This document shows, piece by piece, positions 36,904-47,258 of a stretch of 64,000 bases of DNA. The translations under genes were made by a program, and so were the position numbers. Source of the stretch: Ifrita kowaldi (Eukaryota; Chordata; Aves; Passeriformes; Cinclosomatidae); contig VZRS01009720.1 in assembly GCA_013398055.1 (NCBI GenBank), positions 186,001 through 250,000 of the forward strand, in the 5' to 3' direction. A model generated the notes under the pieces. That model had not been told where the DNA came from. It did no database searches and saw only the letters and a program-made list of their open reading frames with translations. How positions within the stretch are numbered: position 1 is the first letter of the stretch; the number at the start of each line of letters is the position of its first letter.

Positions 36904-38906
36904 CTAAAATGAGACAAAAGTTGTATTTGAAAAAAATATACAAGAAAGATTGGGATATCTTGTCCTACCATGAATTTCCTATGAATAAGAAGTGCTCTTA
37001 AGTGCTAAAGTAAACAACATGTACATATTTATAATCATATAAGATGAGCATTACATTACATTTTTTTTCTTATTTAAGCTGGGAATCACAGTGAAACCTG
37101 AGGAGTGGTAACATCAGTCAATGAGCTGAGTATATTGTTCCACAAGTCACTCTCATCTGGTCTTGTAACTGGATTGTGGAACTCAAATTATTTTTATTAA
37201 CACAAAAAAATAAATATGAGGGATTTTTCTCAGTGTCCTAAGTTTAAACTGCATCAAATCTGAAAAGCAAACCTCGAATGAACCAGAGGCCAAAGCTCAG
37301 GGAAGTGCCCCAGCTAATGAGGCAGCTCGGACAATCCCACAGAAAGGACAGGCTGGCAGAGTTGAAGCAAAAACATTAACTCATCACGTTCAACTTTTGC
37401 CTTGCAGAATCTTTCTACTGTTACAGTGTCTTAGGTAAACAGGGAGATTTTTTTTTTCTTGGGGAAACAGTGTAATTTCAGAACATAAATGAGTCATTTA
37501 TGCAAACACAGGAAGTACTTGAAAGCCTGCACAGTGTATGATCTGAGAAACAGGAGGATTCAGAATGAACCGAGCTCCTGTCTGCAGGGCAGTGCAGGGT
37601 TACATGACAGCAGTCCCATCCCACAGGAGTACAGCCCACATTTGCCAGAATCACCAGGAGTCTGCCTTATGCCAGTTATTTTCCTGACTTCTGGAGCAGA
37701 GTTTTTCTTCCCTTTATCATGGGCACAGTGCTTGGATTAAAATCTCAGGATCAGAGAAGCTACACTTGACTTTCAGAACCGTAATTGTAGCTCTTTCCAT
37801 TGTTTCTCCTGGTTTTACATTCATGGGGTGCCCTGTTTTAATCCTCTGCATGGAATAACCCATCCCTAAAGAGCTTCAAGCTTATTTAAAACTCTCATGC
37901 TATGCTTGCTTCTTTTAAGTAAGACTGTAAGTGGAACAGGTAACAGTAAGTCAGATTTCACTGCAGATGTAAAAGTAAGAGCAACACAATCAATTAAAGA
38001 TTAGTGATTTACTCCAAAAACACTCCTGCTCAGGAAGGAAGATTTTACTCATGTTAAGTGTTATGCATATGCTCACAAAAGCAAAGTCACTATAGAACTG
38101 GACCTACTGAAGTTTAAAATCAGATTTAAATAGTCAAGGATATTGAACAAGAAATCCTCCTGTTTTCTTGGCAAATCTTTTTAAAGCATCTAAAAGGAAA
38201 AAAAATAACCTAAACACTGGAATAACGGTGGTAAAATCTCAGCCTCATCCACCTGAGAATATCCCCATCCTGTAAAACAGTATTGTAACTAAGGTCATCT
38301 ATATTTCATTTGAAATGAAATTATATTAAATGCTCAGTACTCCTCTGGTATATGTCAAGCTGAAACTGGATTTTTAAGTCTATATTTTGGCATGCTAACA
38401 CATTGCTTGATTTCTAAATGAAAACTATCAGATGCTCAAAAATTTGAATTATAAATTAATTTAGAAGCCAGTTTTAGTCCCTTATGTTTGAATACACTAG
38501 TTATAATACACAACAGTTTTTAAAACAAACATGGAAGTAGTGCACCAAGATAAAGACCCTATTCCAGCTGCAAGACAGCCATCCAAAACCAACCAACCAA
38601 CCAGAGTTTGCTTCTTGTACCTGATTATCAGGGAACCAAATTTCTACAGGTCCTACAAGTCTCTGATTTGCCCTCATGTCCCAAGGCTCGCTGAAGCAAA
38701 GACAGTAACATTTGCCTGTTGGAAACAGCGGGAAGCAGATGACAGCATCACACTTGTGTCATCCATTGACAAAGCAGCCGTGTATAAGGCTGATATGCTG
38801 TAGATCTTTTATCTGTGACCAAAATAATTGCCAGGTGCCAGCAAGAGGTTTTAGGAGTCTGATTAAAGCAGTGCTTTCTGAAATGGACAGCTGTTTTTCT
38901 GAGTTT

Positions 38907-39070
38907 CACAGAATCTTTGAGGTTGGAAGAGGTCTGAGGAAGAATCTGATCGAACCTGCTGAAAGCAAGGCCAGCTCTGAGGTCAGACCAGGTTGCTCCA
39001 TGTTTTAGCCAGTGATGTCTTGAAAACCTTCAAGAATGGAGACACAGCCTCCCCAGACAACCCACTTCCT
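38907..39070 (-). mobile_element. CR1 LINE 3' fragment, sense on the minus strand
   Basis: The plus strand reads CACAGAATCTTTGAGGTTGG, AAGAGGTCTGAGG, later GACCAGGTTGCTCCATG, and CAAGAATGGAGACACAGCCT followed by ACAACCCACTTCC. This follows the familiar antisense pattern of avian CR1 3' ends (GGTTGGAAGGGACC, ACCAGGTTGCTC, AGGGATGGGGCATCCACAGC, GGCAACCTGTTCC). It is diverged, so old. CR1 is the dominant LINE of birds and is usually 5'-truncated, as here. Confidence 0.85.
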
Positions 39071-39245
39071 TTCAAAGGGGCAGGAAAAGGGGCAATGGTC
39101 CGTGCCAATCTAATTTACTAATTTACTTTTAATTCAAATGTCTCAGTCTCTCAAGGTCATCTTTTTATCCTCCTAACTCTTTGAAGTTTTGTTTCACACT
39201 GATTAGTCCATATTGGTACATAACTAAAGGACTTTATATGTCCTT

Positions 39246-39262
39246 TATATATATATATATAT
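39246..39262. repeat. (TA)n dinucleotide run
   Basis: Seventeen bases of alternating T and A between the two CR1 fragments. Confidence 0.85.
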
Positions 39263-39465
39263 TTACATATCTTGGCCTCACACTGCTTCCCTTCTCCCAT
39301 TAAATGGATATGAAATTTAAGGGAAATGGAAAAAAGCTCAATCAAGGAATAGCATTAGATTAGCTCTACGACAGACATGCGAGTAGTGTCAGCAAGTACT
39401 GGTTATCTTTTATAGTAATTTATTAGCTGTTTATATGTAAATTATGCATAATTGCTGCTTAACTT

Positions 39466-39537
39466 GTCCCTGCCCATGGAACTAGATGATCTAGAAGATC
39501 CCTCCCAGCCCAATTCATTCTATGATTCCATGATTTC
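39466..39537 (+). mobile_element. CR1 LINE extreme 3' end, sense on the plus strand
   Basis: TGTCCCTGCCCATGGAACTA, GATGATCTAGAAGATCCCTC, CCAGCCCAATTCATTCTATG and ATTCCATGAT. The terminal ATTCTATGATTC octamer repeats are the diagnostic 3' end of CR1. A short deletion removes the usual CAGGGGGTTGG before GAACTAGATGA. Orientation is opposite to the fragment about 400 bases to the left. Confidence 0.88.
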
Positions 39538-40726
39538 CAAGGCAGGAATGAAAACATAGCTCTTATGAAAGATTTAGATGGGCCCTAAGATGTAGACTGG
39601 TGGAACATTAATAGATGTGCTCTGTCTGGCCAGAGTAGTCACCAAAGCTTCCATTTAATTTCATCTTCTGACTGATGAAGACATTTCAGTCTTCAGCTGA
39701 GAGAAACCCCAAAATCAAGTCTTTTCTGTAGCTCAGGAGAAATAAAAGGTTTTGCATGCCAGTGTTTACTCAAGACCAAATATGCACAGTTATTGCTTAG
39801 AAAGCAAGGAACCTTACCTGAGTACAGGAGGCTTCTTGAAACTAAACTTACAATTGGTGTACTTCCACTCATCCACAGTTAATTTTATTTCTCATGTTTT
39901 ATCAACTCCATACTGGAATTACTTGCCCTATGTAATTCCCACGGCTGTGAACAGACATGTTTACATCCTAAAACTGAAAACTCTTCTGATGTTTTGTTCA
40001 ATACCTATTTCACTTTTGCATTGCTTTCAGTGATGTGAAGCCAACCAAACTGCTATCAAGTACTACCTGTGCCAAGCACTTAACTGTTCTGTGATTGTCT
40101 TGAGAAAGACTATTATACTTGGTGTGAAGCCTTCAAACTTGTGCCCTTTGTCCTTTGGGTAATTTTTTTTATATAAAGGTAAGAGATACATGGATAATTA
40201 CAATCTCAAATGTATTGCTGATTTAGTTTTTCATTATTTCTGAAGACTGTGCTCAAATGAGTCCTAAGACCTACTGTTTTTTCCTTTGTTAGTGTTGTTA
40301 AAATGGTATGAAAGCAGTGAAAGGCTTGGAAGGGAGGCAGTACAGCAGCATTCTCCCTTTCTAGTCATTCCTGTGATCCTGTGTTTTCACCAAGAAAAAA
40401 AAAAGGTCCATCATTCCCACCCAGTGTCTCTAGACAAGTATTTTCATTTCAGGATGGCAAAAGCAGCACAAACCAACCAGCTGAAATACCTCTGTTCCAA
40501 GAGGACCTTGTGGTCACATATCCTACATCTAAAACTCGGTTGTTTCCTTGCTGGGTTGTCATGTGGAAGATAAGGAAGGGGCTATTGCTTTAAACACGTC
40601 ATGCTTTTCAGTGGCCTCTGCCAAGTCAATCCCTTCAGAGGGTTAGAGGGTTACTCCCTCATATCAGGGAGCATAATACAAAAGAAAAACAAATTAGGTT
40701 AAAAGAAGAGAGCTTTACAGATATAC

Positions 40727-40834
40727 CTAGACTGAGATGAGATAGCAGATGAAATAGTAGAAGCTGCTAATGACATGTTCTTGGGCCCATGGAAAGGCTT
40801 AGGCTGGGAAAGAGAGCTGGGGGCTGCAAGAACT
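40727..40834 (-). CDS. LDB3: LDB3 exon g: 108-base Ser/Ala-rich cassette
   Basis: A 36-codon segment in phase 2 at both ends. The preceding AG plus A gives Arg, then VLAAPSSLSQPKPFHGPKN, MSLAASTISSAISSQS and AG. The acceptor GTGTCTTCTGCAG is strong; the donor GTATAT is poor (no +5 G). The segment QPKPFHGPKNM is unusual among the low-complexity linker and could be a short binding motif. I do not recall it from human LDB3. Evidence is phase, flanking sites, an open frame limited to the exon and location between two recognised LDB3 exons. A second AG eleven bases inside the exon could act as an alternative acceptor but would break the phase. Confidence 0.7.
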
Positions 40835-42383
40835 CTGCAGAAGACACATAAAAGCATGAAAGCATGAACAAAATGATTTAACAGGGACACAAATCATGAC
40901 ATCAGAACCAAGCTCTGGCAGGATTCAGATACAGGAAGGCTGCTGCATAGTTACCAGGAACAGGTTTTCTGTAGCATACATCTGCAGACTTACAGAATAG
41001 CACAACCAAGCACATTCCTACAGAACACAAGACAAAATGCACACATTACGGAAAAATTTTAAAACCAGACTCTATCAATAACTAAGAAAGACAATATTAC
41101 AGGACAGGACCTTTGTCAATGATACATGCTTTTATCTGAAAGATCTGAAGATGTTTGAGTCTAAATACAAGATAAAAATTTTACAATGCAAGCAGTCCCA
41201 GACAGAAGATTGTCCTATCTAAAACAGAAGTCATTGGAATGATTAGTTTAGTAGAGGAATTTTTTTGTTTGAAGCAGATACTAGATAATATATGTTCTTC
41301 ATGCTACAATTTCAACCAAGGGATAAAAATTACTTAAACCTTATCATTATTTCATGTGGAAGTGCCTCACAGGCCAGTTCTGAATTAGAGCATAATACCT
41401 TATTCAAACCTCCTTTGCTGCCTGACTGATTGATTTTCTTGCACTGGAATAAAACCACTGCATTCTGGTAGGTCATGGTTAGGTAAAATCTGACTAAAGT
41501 GAGAAACTAATTAGTTGGTATATATACATAATGCAAGTCAACTAGCAAAAATTAATCAAAAAGTAGAGCCAAGAGATCATTTCCAATTCCATTTATACAC
41601 ACCTAAAATATGATACCTCTGAGGTCTCAATTATTTAAAATAGTTTATATTACTGGAAGTGTGTTTTTCCTTGGATTTTTAAAGCATGCTAAAATATACA
41701 TATTTGCAGAATGTTCATGTAGCAAAACCCAAAGATACAAGAATATTATGTACCAAAAGAATTCACTCTTACTACCTCCAAAATTACTGTAATGTAAGTG
41801 ACAGCTGTATAAATCCCACACATTTCCACACAAGCTGTCTGACAGCTTTTAATATACAACTGTAACTCCCACTGTGCTGCAAGTGTTAGGAATGCATGCC
41901 GTTGAAACTTACTTCAGCTCTAAGGCTAATTCTCATTAGGAAAGAAAATATTATATAAATCTAATAGAAATTAACTGACTTAACTTACAGAGCAAGTCAA
42001 TCATCAAATGTCCACCATGTTTTACTGATACCTGCTGTGATACAGTAAGCTCAATCATGTGAGTAAATGACATTTTCTAATCTTCCATTTCTTGTCCTAC
42101 TGCAGAAACACTATTAAAAGAATCTTCATTCACCGTAACTATCATGAGGAGTTGTTTTGGTTTTATTACAAGTGGTGTAAAAACATTTCTAATTTTAAGC
42201 CTAGACTCGCTTTCTGAAAATGAAGTTACATTTTTTGCAGTTTTATTTTGTAGGGTCTATGCAAGCATGAACAACACACCAGAACCCCCNCAGGTTACAG
42301 CTTTTCATACTACATTCTTCAGTTAAGAATGTCCATGCAGCATTTCCAAAGCCAGAGGGGGGTACAAAGCAACGGAGCATTAC
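40835..42383 (-). other. LDB3 intron f-g
   Basis: A 1.5 kb phase 2 intron with the UGCAUG element near its 5' end and a single unresolved base (N) at 42290. Nothing else recognised. Confidence 0.85.
42334..42339 (-). promoter_or_regulatory. UGCAUG (RBFOX-type) element downstream of exon f
   Basis: The minus strand reads TGCATG here, 45 bases inside the intron following exon f. RBFOX proteins bind UGCAUG, and sites shortly downstream of an exon generally promote its inclusion in muscle, heart and brain. The weak donor of exon f (no +5 G) makes such help plausible. One hexamer can occur by chance, so its function is inferred. Confidence 0.5.
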
Positions 42384-42545
42384 CTTTGGAAGGAGGAGGA
42401 GAAAGACTCTTGCACTACTGAGGTGGTGGCTGGTGCTGTCATCGGGCTGGCTGTGTTTGGAGCAGCAGTAGCAGGCTGAGGTGCTGAAGCGTGTAGTGCA
42501 GGAGCAGCAGGACTGGGAGCCACCGGGGCATGCTCAACAGGGCTG
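42384..42545 (-). CDS. LDB3: LDB3 exon f: SSPVEHAPV linker exon
   Basis: This 162-base exon completes a Ser codon (AG plus C), then reads SPVEHAPVAPSPAAPALHAS and continues Ala/Pro/Thr-rich to VVQESFSSSFQ, ending on AG. The start corresponds to human LDB3 SSTPIEHAPV, which follows EEALRR directly in the long isoform, so splicing b to f gives the known arrangement. Low-complexity Ala/Pro follows in both species. The acceptor is TCTAACTAG; the donor GTAATG lacks +5 G. A UGCAUG element lies 45 bases into the downstream intron. Conserved in position and start; the rest of the linker is free to diverge. Confidence 0.88.
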
Positions 42546-45500
42546 CTAGTTAGAGTTCAATTAAATAAAACAAGAAGCATCTTAAGAAGGCACGCATTTA
42601 CACGTAGAGCATAAAACCTACTATGTTTGAACCTGCAGCTGCAAACATAGTAGAGGCTGGGTTACTGAGGGAAAAGCATAATTATGCAAAGAAAAAAAAG
42701 ACATTTGTTCAGCCTTTTCCATTGTGCAGTTCAGACTGCAATGCAGTGTTGGTCCTGCTTGACTGACATTTACCCCAGGTGTTAAACAGCACTTCAGTAC
42801 TGCTCCCAGTGATGCCAGTGGTAGGAAATGCGCCCCAGGACTGAAATGGCTGTGAAGAGCCTGCCACAAAGTCTTTGAGCACGGATAAATTTCATCAAAT
42901 ATATTGAAATGAATGGTAATAATCTGGTCTTGTATCCTGTGGCCATTTAAGTAACCTACTGAACTGCTAATGTATTCCACCACCTCACTCAAATTTGAGA
43001 AAAACGACTAATCTCTTACAGACAGACAAAGGGGGCAAAGTTAGCAGGTTTTTTAAAAATCAGGGTATCACTGTACACAGTCGTCTTGTCCATGAGCAGT
43101 GGCCCAGGAACATAATGGATATAATTCTTTAGACCTATCTCATAAGTACATTGTCACATCTCTCTATTCTTACAAATCATTCCTATCAGGGTGATGGAAT
43201 TCAGTGATTCTCTTGCTCAAGGTACAAATAATGCCCAAAACACTCCCCCCTGACCACAAGTATCAAATAACAAAAGAAACCTTACAGTTCTACAGCTGTT
43301 TTTTCAGCCAACCTTAGCCCTCCAACATTCTCTCTCTCAGCTTTTTTTCCTAAGCATATTTACCATCCACTGTGCAAATTTTCTCTCTTTCAGCCATTCT
43401 ATCTCGTATTTTCTTTTGCTTCTCTCAGAAGCACTGATTTGACAAGTTATACTCCTCAGGACCTAAAACAAGTGCTTGGTACTTCTGAATTTCTGATACC
43501 CCAATAGTCTAGATGATGGTGTCTTAATTCAGCTGAATATTTTGTTTGATTAGCTGAGACAGAAGCTGATTGTTATACCCACAAACCTCAAAGCTGAATG
43601 CAACCCACAACAAAAGCAGGAAATTGGTATTTTCTCCCTTATGGAGTTTCATCTACAATTATGTACACACTAAGTGAGTTCCTGAAAATAATCATCCAGT
43701 TTGCAATTCTGGGTTTCAAATCCTTACACTACGTTTTCCAACAGTTCTGCAGAAGTTCTTCCATCATAATATGCATTTCAGATTTAGATGAGTTCTTCCA
43801 TTCTGATGCATTTTGTGATGTAAATTCTTTCAATTAGCTAGTAGACTATCAATTACACAGCCTATGTAGCAGAGTAGCTGTATACTATCCATCACAGCTA
43901 ATCTGTCACTGAACTTCAATACTGTGACATTTTCCCTGTGCCACAGTGGGTACCAGAATTACCCCACTAAAAGCTGTGGAGTCGCAGTTTCCATCTTACA
44001 TACTCACATATCTTTGATTTGGCAAATAGGAAAGGACTAAAACTATGCTGCACATAAAAATGGAACTTAATGTATGCCTTAAACAGAAACACAAACTAGG
44101 ATTTCACCTATTTTATCTATTTGCACTGATGTGAAAGAGAATTTGCTACAGATTTCAAAAGATTCAAGACATCATACCTTGAAGAGAAGAAAACAGTGAA
44201 CTTACTCAATTGTAACAACCTCCTAAATATTAATCAAAATACATATTCAGTGATAAATATTGAAAAGAAAGTAAAAAAACCAATCCGTATGTGTGGACAT
44301 GGACCCGTGTGGAGACAGATTTGAACAGAACAAACCCATATAAATAAAACAAGTGCAAATACACTGGAATACCTCTTAAACTTTAAAAGAAATATAAACA
44401 AATTTTATCTGGCATAGTGTTTGTAATATTTCTTTTTATGTGATTAAAATGTTAGAGACTTGCTTACCTTCCTCCATAGTAGAATATATTAATTATCAGA
44501 ACAAGGAATTGGAATAAATATAAGTGAAGTGGAAATAACCATAAAAGTCAGAGTGGTTTGGTTACATAAATTATATGCAGTTGGTAACATTCTTAAAACA
44601 GTTTTACAGAAAGATCTCAAGACCAACTTGACTGGTTTTAGTTTAACAACTATAAATTTTAAATAATTTTATTTATATAGGCAAATACAATAACCTAACT
44701 GGTTTTTTTTTCCTCTTTTCTAGTTTTTTGTCTGATTTTTCGTTTTAGTCCTTGAAGGGCAGAAGAATTTTAAAAATTGATAAATGTGAGTTCTGCTTTA
44801 TAAAATAGATTATCTATGGCAAAAGCTTCGTTATGACATATTACAGAGGGTTTTTTGTTTGGTTGGTTGGTTTTTAAATACAATCATTTTGTAGACTTTA
44901 AATCTTTACAGTACTTTGTATTTTAAAAGAAATTGAAAAAATCAAACATCTTCATATTTGCAGTAACAAATAAGTTAGGTGGATGAACACAAACACACAT
45001 CTCTTCTCAGCTGATTTTTCACTCATGAAAAGGAACACAGATCAGTAAAGGTTAAGAGGATAATAATGGTTAACAACCATAATGAGAACACAGCAACAAA
45101 TGCACTCTAACATTCACAATATAAGTGCAGATTATACTTTTTTCTCTCGGTAAAGTCCTAAGTTCTGAGACTTTCTGTCCAAATAACGGTGAGTGGATTA
45201 TTAAAACAGCACTTAGTCTCCTTTATGGAATGCATGAAGGTTTTTCTGTTTCTAATCCTCCAACAGATCACTTGTAAATAATCAAAAATAAAATGGGTAT
45301 GAAAAAAAATCTGTTATTGTAGCATTTGCAGAAAAAAAGTGCTGGAGAAAGTGTTTAGAGAAAGCTGCAATATGGAAGGATTTTACATTTGAATACAGGA
45401 ATGTTTGTGTAATCCACTGAAAGTACAGAAATATCAGCTGCTGTTTCTCTGCTGAAGATGCTTAATGACTTGTCTCTGTATTGTAGGTGTGATCCTTATG

Positions 45501-45676
45501 AGAGCCACTGAAAATGTATCACCCACATGAACCAGAAGCTGCTGGAATTGGAAGACCTTGGACACCTGCCTTTGAAGCAATGGGCATTTCCATCTGAAGG
45601 AGTTAGAGGCTGTTATTACCAAACCATTGCAAAGCTCCAAACCGGGTCAGTGATGCAGTTACACGGCACAGTGTAC
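42546..45676 (-). other. LDB3 intron e-f
   Basis: A 3.1 kb AT-rich phase 2 intron. No exon, repeat family or RNA gene recognised. Confidence 0.8.
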
Positions 45677-45877
45677 CTTCGGTTACTGGATGAAGCAAGA
45701 GGGGCTTTCTGGCCAAAACCAGCCTCCCCCTGGCTTGTACCCGCTCCAAGCCTCACAGACCCCTTGGAGGCCACTGGCTGAGCATTGGCAGTGTTGGCAT
45801 CCCCGCTGGAGGGTTTAGGAGGATGCCAAATACTCGAGGTCACATACTGTGGCACATGCGTGGTGGTACCTGGAGGC
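45677..45877 (-). CDS. LDB3: LDB3 exon e: 201-base Pro/Ser/Gly-rich cassette
   Basis: A 67-codon segment in phase 2 at both ends. It reads PPGTTTHVPQYVTSSIWHPP, then KPSSGDANTANAQPVASKG, and finishes near QKAPLASSSN with AG of a split codon. The acceptor is a good pyrimidine tract (CTCTGTCACCCAG); the donor GTACAC is weak, without +5 G. The composition (Pro, Ser, Thr, Ala, Gly, with an isolated Trp) suits the flexible linker between the PDZ and LIM parts. Local GC is visibly higher than in the flanking intron, as expected for coding sequence. I do not recall this block in the canonical human protein. Likely real from length, phase and composition. Confidence 0.7.
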
Positions 45878-47222
45878 CTGGGTGACAGAGATTACAAGGG
45901 CGTTTGTAAATCAGGCATTTCCTAGGTAATAGCAGGGGTTGGAGGAAGAGACAGAATTCCAGACACAGATGGAGCAGGAGATCATAAGGATAATGCAGAT
46001 GAAGTAATGAATAATCTTGGTAGTTCATTGGTTAATTACTGCTTAAGACCAGGAAAGGCTTGACAAATGAAAAAAGGTACCTGGTGTTAAATCTGGAAAC
46101 CATATTGCTATGAATATCAAAATAAGCAGAGCTGTGATGGTAATGGAGGTGGAGAAAAGCTGTGGTATGACAGATCACACAAGATTAAGGCAACATAGTA
46201 GGACAATAACACCAGTCATAGATCAGAAAATGTTCCTGGCAAAATAAAATAATAGTTAAAAGAAAAGGAGATTTCAGTGAAACAGCTACATAGTCCTATA
46301 GAAGGTCTTACACAAATGAAACTGCTGGTGAAATGCTAACATGTGTTGCTTGTTCTTTACAATTTAATTTATATTCAGGAATCAAGGGGGTTATTTCCTT
46401 CTTTTTTTATATTTTAAAATGAAAATAAAGTTCTCCAACTGTTGAAGTGCCGTTTGCCATTGCTTGTGCCATTACTAACAAATAATGCTTGCACTCAGAT
46501 ATTAACTCTCTGCAACCTTTGTACAAACACAAGCAATCTTAAAATTTTGATTTAACCCCACAAAAAAAAAAAAGTGGTTGCATATTGCTGAGGCAGTAAT
46601 CAACAAGACAAAGAGTGGGATGAAATTTTTTTCATAGCCTCACTAGTAAGAGGCCTTTCTTTGCTCCATGAAACAATTGGTCAGATTCACTCAAGAAATA
46701 CCTGGGTATCAGTCCCTGGGGGTTTAATAAATGAACTAATAGAAAACAACACATTTCTATACTTAACTGCAAAATGTTCTGAGATCCTTTGGGGGAAAAC
46801 AACTCAATATGAAAGAACTTACAGAGGGGCTGTTTGAACCTCATAACCCATTGAGGATCAATCAAGATCTGACATAAAAATGTTTTTTAAAAGATAATCT
46901 TATTTAGATTTTAAAAACATCTTGAACAGTCTAGACAAAGTTTAAAATGGAAATTGTTCTTAAAACTCCATCACAAACTCCATTTAAAGAATATTTTATT
47001 AAAAACTTCTTATTTTTCAGGTGTGTAAGTTATGAGAAACACAATCCCCACTTGTCCCACACCACAGTGCATTAGAAAGAAATGCCTAACTTAGCTGAAA
47101 ACCTCTACTTTCATCATCTGCTCAAACAGTGTACAAACTTCATGTTTTTTGAGGTAAGAACAATATGGAGAAAGTGGAGATACACTCTTAACAGGAAATA
47201 AATCAAACACAGCAAACATTAC
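45878..47222 (-). other. LDB3 intron d-e
   Basis: A 1.3 kb phase 2 intron with a short A run. Nothing else recognised. Confidence 0.8.
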
Positions 47223-47258
47223 CTGTTTTCTGATGCTGCTGCAACCTTTTCCTTGTCT
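47223..47258 (-). CDS. LDB3: LDB3 exon d: putative 36-base cassette, DKEKVAAASEN
   Basis: A predicted in-frame cassette of 36 bases. After the AG of exon b (or any earlier exon) it supplies A to give Arg, then DKEKVAAASEN, and ends with AG of the next split codon. The acceptor is CTCCTTTCACAG and the donor GTAATG lacks the usual +5 G, consistent with optional use. It carries a small charged patch followed by alanines, and I do not recognise a domain. I do not recall this peptide in human LDB3. Support is phase, splice sites, length divisible by three and position; there is no homology, so it could be a chance exon-like segment. Confidence 0.55.

Larger units (their letters stand above)
36904..40726 (-). 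other. LDB3 intron g-h
   Basis: Contains two CR1 fragments in opposite orientation (38907-39070 and 39466-39537) and an AT dinucleotide run between them (39246-39262). Otherwise unremarkable. Confidence 0.85.

Noticed and set aside
42621..42992. 123-codon minus-strand frame upstream of exon f
   Set aside because: No match to LDB3, no phase 2 splice sites at suitable ends.
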